A stretch of DNA of 36,143 nucleotides from Bacteroidia bacterium (lineage in GTDB: Bacteria > Bacteroidota > Bacteroidia > Cytophagales > JAAEPT01): assembly GCA_030431525.1 (NCBI GenBank), contig JAUIJC010000039.1, positions 1 to 36,143 of the forward strand, in the 5' to 3' direction. The notes beneath the pieces are model-generated. The model had not been told where the DNA came from, searched no databases, and was given only the letters and a program-made list of their open reading frames with translations. Numbering within the stretch: position 1 is the first letter of the stretch; each line of letters opens with the position of its first letter. Made by a program: the position numbers and the translations under genes. This document shows positions 32,348 through 36,143 of the stretch, piece by piece.

Positions 32348-32476
32348 GCTGTATCCGTGCGCGACTATCCTGTGGTGATGGGAGCGACCTTGGTCGTGGC
32401 CGTCATTTTTGTGTTTGTGAATGTCTTGGTGGACTTGGTATACGCTTGGATTGATCCGAGAATCAAGGTTGGTTGA
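32348..32476 (+). pseudogene. Orphan 3' fragment of a DppB-like permease gene
   Basis: Encodes [18 protein letters not shown] to the DPRIKVG end but lacks the first 300 residues of a permease. A frame of 69 codons opens at 32267, but its upstream half resembles nothing and has no support as a gene. It is either the displaced original tail of the permease or a relic of a deleted tandem copy. The following 165 bases to the FG-GAP gene hold no gene. Confidence 0.85.
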
Positions 32477-32641
32477 CGGGGAGTTTTAATTCGTAAAAAT
32501 GTATTGATTTCTTCATTTGAGGGACGATTCTGTGAGAATTGACTGATTTGGGGACTTGTTTGAACGATTTGTGTCTTGGCGATTTATCTAATTGTGCAAT
32601 GCATGTTTTAATCGATTTTGTTCACTTAAGTCTCAACATCT

Positions 32642-35557
32642 ATGAAGAAACAGTTACACAAAAAATCCCTGTCTCATCTGGGATCAGCCTTCTGTCTTTT
32701 AGGCCTTTTTAGTATTCATTCGGCAACTGCTCAAATACGTTTTGAAGGCGTCAATCAATTTGACCAACAACCCGCCCCGCCGGAGCTAAAATGGATGAAT
32801 AACGGCACCAAGGATTTGGTTGATTTGGACGGGGATGGCGATTTGGACTATTTCCTAACCGGATTCGCCATTTCAAGCAGTCGCGAAGCTTGGTTATATA
32901 CCAATGATGGTTCTGGCAATTTTACTTTAGACACCTCAAGTGTTTTTGATGGCGTCCGTTATTCCGCAGTGGCCTTTGATGACATTGATGGCGATGGGGA
33001 TAAGGACATTGTGCTGACAGGTGAGAAATCCAATTCAGAGAATATTGCCAAACTCTATCGGAATGATGGTACAGGAAAGTTCAGCGAGATTCCTGACGCT
33101 GGTTTGGTTGGGGTTGAAAACTCCTCTGTGGATTTTGCTGATGTCGATGGCGATGAGGATAAGGACTTGCTGTTGAGTGGAAGGGATATCGAAGGGAATT
33201 TTGTAACCAAGCTTTATCTGAATGATGGAACCGGAGCCTTTACTGAGTCTTTGGAGAACACCTTTCCGCAGGTTCAAGGGCAGGTGATTTTTGCTGACTT
33301 CGATAATGATTTGGACATGGATTGTCTGCTTGCCGGTTATGATGGCACTGATCAACTCCTAAAATTCTTCGAGAATGATGGCACAGGTAAGTTTTCTGAA
33401 GTAGTACATCCAAACGTGGTTACACCAACCGGTCCAAGGGTGGCCTTGACGCACTTGAATAATGACGCTTTTATTGATTTGGTGGCGCTTGGGACCAGTG
33501 GTGAATCAAGTGTTTACCTGAATGATGGCGCAGGAGTTTTCCAGACGGCGATTGATTTTCCGTTGTCTTCAGTCACTCGAGGAAGTTTTAGGGTAGGGGA
33601 TGTCGATGGTGATACGGATATGGATCTGGTCGTCTATGATGATATCGGTGGTAAGGAGAAAACCCGAGCATTCCTCAATGATGGCTCAGGTAATTTTGCT
33701 GATGGTGTAGATGTTGGTTTGGCTGGTTGGGATCAGTTTGTCTTGGGACATATTGATGACGATGATGATTTGGATGTCATCCTTGGTCCTACATTTTACT
33801 TGAATGATGGAGCTGGAAGCTTCGAGGAATGGAAAGATTCCCCATTTATGGGCATGTATGGGGCTTCATCGGCCATGGCGGATGTGGACGGTGATTCCGA
33901 CCTTGATATCATGGTGATGGGTAAGGGACCTTATGGCAATGTTTCCACGGCTTTGTATCTCAATGATGGCTCTGGGCATTATGAGGGAAAGCCAGACCAC
34001 GGAGTAGAGAGCCTTTATGGTGGAACCTTGGATTTTGCTGATGTGGATGGTGATAAGGATCAGGATGTGTACGTGACTGGCCGAAAAAGTTCAGGAGGTT
34101 ATTATGCAGAGGTGTATCTAAATGATGGTGCAGGTAATTTCACCTTGAAGGCTGGAAATAGTTTTATCAGGGCTATGTATTCCTCCGTTGATTTTGCGGA
34201 TGTTGACGGTGATGAAGATTTGGATCTTTTTGTTGCTGGAGTGGTCTCAGGTACGCCAACCTCAGGCTTGTATATCAATGATGGCACAGGCTTGTTTTCA
34301 AAGTCTTCCCAAGCCTTTGATGGGGTGGCCTATGGATCGATTTCTTTTGCAGATTTGAATGGGGATGAGTTTCAGGATATCATGGTTGTTGGTCAGAATA
34401 CCCCTTCAAAGAAGATTTTCAAGGCCTATGAGAATGATGGGCAAGGGAATTTCTCTGCGATGAGTGGGCTTTCTGTCAAAGCGGGTAGGAGCTCTGTGGC
34501 TGTGGCGGGTGATACCGACGGTGATGGTGACTTGGATCTAATCGTGACAGAGGGAAGTGGCAGAACATCATATTACCGCAATCAGGGTGAAGGGGAGTTT
34601 GTGGTGGACCAGCAGATTACCAATAATTCGAATGTGGATGCCTCAATGCATCTGGTCGATGTAGACCATGATGGAGATTTGGACCTGTTTGTATCAAGCA
34701 CTACGCCTGCGATTTATGAAAATGATGGAGAGGGGAACTTTAGCTTGGTAGAAGGACTTGATTTGCCAGCTGTCAGCGAAGGTGATTCCCAAGTGGGGGA
34801 CATTGATGGTGATGGCGATTTGGACCTGTTGATAGTCGGTGAGAATGCGAATGCCCAAGGAATTGTGAAACTGTTCCGCAATGAATCGGTCAACACTGGT
34901 ATTAAGCTGGACAATGGCACTTTGACAGCGGTCGGCATGGATGCCAGCTATCAGTGGGTGGACTGCATGAATGGTAATGCTCCAATAGCGGGTGCTACGG
35001 AAATGACCTTTATACCTGAAAAAGACGGGGTGTTTGCCTTGGAAATAACTTATAACGGAAATGTGGGCGTTTCCGACTGCATGGCGATGCTCAATACCGA
35101 AGTGGAGTTGGTGGATGATAATTTGGTTTCTCAGGCGGAGGGCGTCAACTATCAATGGTTGGATTGTTCCAATAATGAGCCTGTGCTTGGTGCAGATACC
35201 AAGGAATGGAACCCTGAGGAGTCAGGAATGTTTGCCGTGGAGGTAAGCTTGGGAGCTTATAAGGATACTTCTGATTGCTTTAGCTATGCAAAGCCATTGG
35301 GTGTTGAGGATGAAAATGGCATGGGAATCACGCTTTCCCCTAACCCTACCTCGGGCCAATTGCATGTTGAGTTCGGGCAAGTCCATGAGCAGGTTCGATT
35401 GACCGTTCGCTCTGTGACAGGACAGGAAATGTATTCCGTTGATTTTGCTCAAGGAGATGCCATTGACCATGAGCTTCAGGTTGAAAAAGGCGTTTATTTC
35501 CTTACGTTCAGCACTCCAAATCAACTGCTAAAAACCATGAAGGTGGTGAAGGAGTAA
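32642..35557 (+). CDS. FG-GAP/VCBS repeat protein with T9SS sorting domain
   Basis: 971 residues. The signal peptide ends near HSATAQ. Residues about 55-740 contain some fourteen repeats around a calcium-binding D-x-D-x-D core (VDLDGDGDLDYF, FADVDGDEDKDLL, VGDIDGDGDLDLL and others), alternating with YLNDGTGxF motifs; they should fold as one or two beta-propellers. Two Ig-like modules of about 60 residues follow (SYQWVDCMNG... and NYQWLDCSNN...), then a C-terminal T9SS sorting domain (LSPNPTSGQLHVEF ... KGVYFLTFS). A large secreted, surface-attached protein, possibly an adhesin or part of matrix; substrate unknown. The ATG at 32642 is the first good start. Confidence 0.93.
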   Translation: MKKQLHKKSLSHLGSAFCLLGLFSIHSATAQIRFEGVNQFDQQPAPPELKWMNNGTKDLVDLDGDGDLDYFLTGFAISSSREAWLYTNDGSGNFTLDTSSVFDGVRYSAVAFDDIDGDGDKDIVLTGEKSNSENIAKLYRNDGTGKFSEIPDAGLVGVENSSVDFADVDGDEDKDLLLSGRDIEGNFVTKLYLNDGTGAFTESLENTFPQVQGQVIFADFDNDLDMDCLLAGYDGTDQLLKFFENDGTGKFSEVVHPNVVTPTGPRVALTHLNNDAFIDLVALGTSGESSVYLNDGAGVFQTAIDFPLSSVTRGSFRVGDVDGDTDMDLVVYDDIGGKEKTRAFLNDGSGNFADGVDVGLAGWDQFVLGHIDDDDDLDVILGPTFYLNDGAGSFEEWKDSPFMGMYGASSAMADVDGDSDLDIMVMGKGPYGNVSTALYLNDGSGHYEGKPDHGVESLYGGTLDFADVDGDKDQDVYVTGRKSSGGYYAEVYLNDGAGNFTLKAGNSFIRAMYSSVDFADVDGDEDLDLFVAGVVSGTPTSGLYINDGTGLFSKSSQAFDGVAYGSISFADLNGDEFQDIMVVGQNTPSKKIFKAYENDGQGNFSAMSGLSVKAGRSSVAVAGDTDGDGDLDLIVTEGSGRTSYYRNQGEGEFVVDQQITNNSNVDASMHLVDVDHDGDLDLFVSSTTPAIYENDGEGNFSLVEGLDLPAVSEGDSQVGDIDGDGDLDLLIVGENANAQGIVKLFRNESVNTGIKLDNGTLTAVGMDASYQWVDCMNGNAPIAGATEMTFIPEKDGVFALEITYNGNVGVSDCMAMLNTEVELVDDNLVSQAEGVNYQWLDCSNNEPVLGADTKEWNPEESGMFAVEVSLGAYKDTSDCFSYAKPLGVEDENGMGITLSPNPTSGQLHVEFGQVHEQVRLTVRSVTGQEMYSVDFAQGDAIDHELQVEKGVYFLTFSTPNQLLKTMKVVKE

Positions 35558-35583
35558 TTAGGTTTTAATCTTTATTAAAAAGG

Positions 35584-35618
35584 AACTGGCTGGACCTCTT
35601 TGGTTCAGCCAGTTTTTT
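35584..35618. terminator. Terminator of the FG-GAP gene, also at the 3' end of the convergent gene
   Basis: AACTGGCTG-G-ACC (35584-35596) pairs with GGT-T-CAGCCAGTT around TCTTT, followed by TTTTTTG. The stop codon of the minus-strand small membrane protein (35605) is inside the stem. Confidence 0.85.
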
Positions 35619-35940
35619 GTTTTCGGATAGGTGCTCGATGTTTTCTGCCAGTTTGAGGCGGGGTAGGTACTTTCTGTTTCCTTGTAAACAGCTGGGTATA
35701 ATAGAATGCCTTTTCTACTTGATGACGGATTTTTAGGAGGTCTATAAAGCCGAACAAGCTGAAGAATGCAAAAAGCCCCAGAGGAATGATGATAAGGTGA
35801 GGTTGGAACCCTAAATCCGAGTTGAAATTCAGGTAGGTCATTATTCCGAATGAAGGCGAGAAAAGTAGGAGAATCAGCCAATAGTGTAAGGTATAATGAA
35901 GCTTGAGTTCATTTTTGTCTTGGCTGAGTTTGAATTTCAA
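35605..35940 (-). CDS. Small two-helix membrane protein, start uncertain
   Basis: 111 residues from a TTG at 35940. Two hydrophobic segments (YWLILLLFSPSFGIMTYL and HLIIIPLGLFAFFSLFGFI) are followed by a very basic tail (TRKQKVPTPPQTGRKHRAPIRKQKTG). The frame stays open about 75 bases further upstream to near 36025 with plausible coding text (TGKPNFWKIGPDKTQ), but I find no ATG in it; GTG is also absent. So the start may be a TTG or the gene may be decaying. Convergent with the FG-GAP gene. No family recognised. Confidence 0.4.
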   Translation of the reverse strand: MKFKLSQDKNELKLHYTLHYWLILLLFSPSFGIMTYLNFNSDLGFQPHLIIIPLGLFAFFSLFGFIDLLKIRHQVEKAFYYTQLFTRKQKVPTPPQTGRKHRAPIRKQKTG

Positions 35941-36046
35941 ACGATTGAAGATTATCCTTTGGGTCTTGTCAGGTCCAATTTTCCAAAAGTTGGGTTTTCC
36001 TGTGAGTGTATTTTTTGAGGTTACAAATTACATAGATGGGTATAAC

Positions 36047-36079
36047 AAAAAGCAAAGTCTGATAAAACTTTGCTTTTCA
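36047..36079. terminator. Terminator-like hairpin at right edge
   Basis: AAAGCAAAGT (36049-36058), loop CTGATAAA, ACTTTGCTTT (36067-36076). It has an A-run before and TTTT after and could serve a gene beyond the window on either side. The remaining bases to 36143 hold no gene I can support. Confidence 0.65.
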
Positions 36080-36143
36080 TGTACTTACAAAAAGAGTTTG
36101 ATGTTTCTAATATCTTTTTTCACCTGTCTTTCAAATGAAGTAC

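Larger units (their letters stand above)
31862..32476 (+). repeat. Direct repeat of the permease 3' end (129 bp, copies at 31862-31990 and 32348-32476)
   Basis: The last 129 bases of the permease gene occur again downstream. Over the final 39 codons ([18 protein letters not shown] onward) the two copies encode identical protein; all nine base differences I count from that point on fall in third codon positions. Upstream of the Arg codon similarity fades with AVFA against AVSV. Unit spacing is 486 bases. The interior holds the small winged-helix-like gene and about 130 non-coding bases. Confidence 0.93.

Noticed and set aside
32267-32476. Frame of 69 codons ending in the permease tail, as a real small gene
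   Set aside because: Only the last part is homologous to anything; it is best read as a displaced gene fragment.

Overview
The window looks like a chromosomal segment of a Bacteroidota bacterium, most likely a marine Cytophagales-like lineage; the exact genus cannot be told from here. The evidence is two proteins with C-terminal type IX secretion (T9SS) sorting domains, DUF5723 and OmpA/PD40 envelope proteins, a type B ribosomal protein L31, several candidate promoters with the Bacteroidota -7 box TAnnTTTG, weak Shine-Dalgarno sequences, and a folP / DUF1599 / DoxX gene order that I recall from this phylum.

Layout. 1-1170: right part of an IS4-family insertion sequence, transposase cut by the window edge. 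1182-3751 (minus): a radical SAM/SPASM enzyme and a GNAT acetyltransferase separated by a striking pair of hairpins. 3857-6937 (plus): anmK, aroK and a membrane-anchored ceramidase-like protein, converging on a phosphoribosyltransferase with overlapping stop codons and a shared hairpin. 7556-8073: rpmE2 and tRNA-Pro(GGG). 8176-10664: small lipoprotein, YugP-type zinc peptidase, T9SS cargo protein. 10735-11598: Rpn-like PD-(D/E)XK protein. 11688-16085: a sulfate-activation locus, cysC-cysD-cysN on the minus strand and, divergently, a fusion of two DUF2061 domains with a CysQ phosphatase. 16161-22443: an STAS-like protein, then an envelope cluster (large lipoprotein, DUF5723 barrel, DUF4870, OmpA/PD40). 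22609-25954: two overlapping GT4 glycosyltransferases and a convergent O-antigen polymerase/ligase-like protein. 26006-28987 (minus): folP-cdaA-yqgF-def. 29050-32214 (plus): DUF1599, DoxX-like, a DppB-like permease and a small winged-helix-like protein. 32642-35557: a 971-residue FG-GAP repeat T9SS protein. 35605-35940: a small membrane protein without an ATG start.

How genes work together. CysD/CysN make APS, CysC makes PAPS, and the CysQ moiety would hydrolyse the by-product PAP; no APS/PAPS reductase is seen here, so the end use (assimilation or sulfation) is open. The glycosyltransferases and polymerase suggest surface polysaccharide synthesis. AnmK recycles cell-wall sugar.

Most unusual content. 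(1) Degenerate heptanucleotide-period repeats, in two related dialects, sit in seven gaps between co-directional genes and in two cases supply the stop codon of the upstream gene. (2) A 129-bp copy of the 3' end of the permease gene lies about 360 bp downstream, with nine synonymous differences over the last 39 codons, bracketing a small winged-helix-like gene. (3) A REP/BIME-like twin hairpin lies at 3074-3188. (4) A MITE-like structured element lies at 26653-26764. (5) DUF2061-DUF2061-CysQ is one polypeptide. None is proven to be a new system; the heptamer repeats and the duplicated permease tail are the best candidates. All calls come from reading the sequence; no database search was run.
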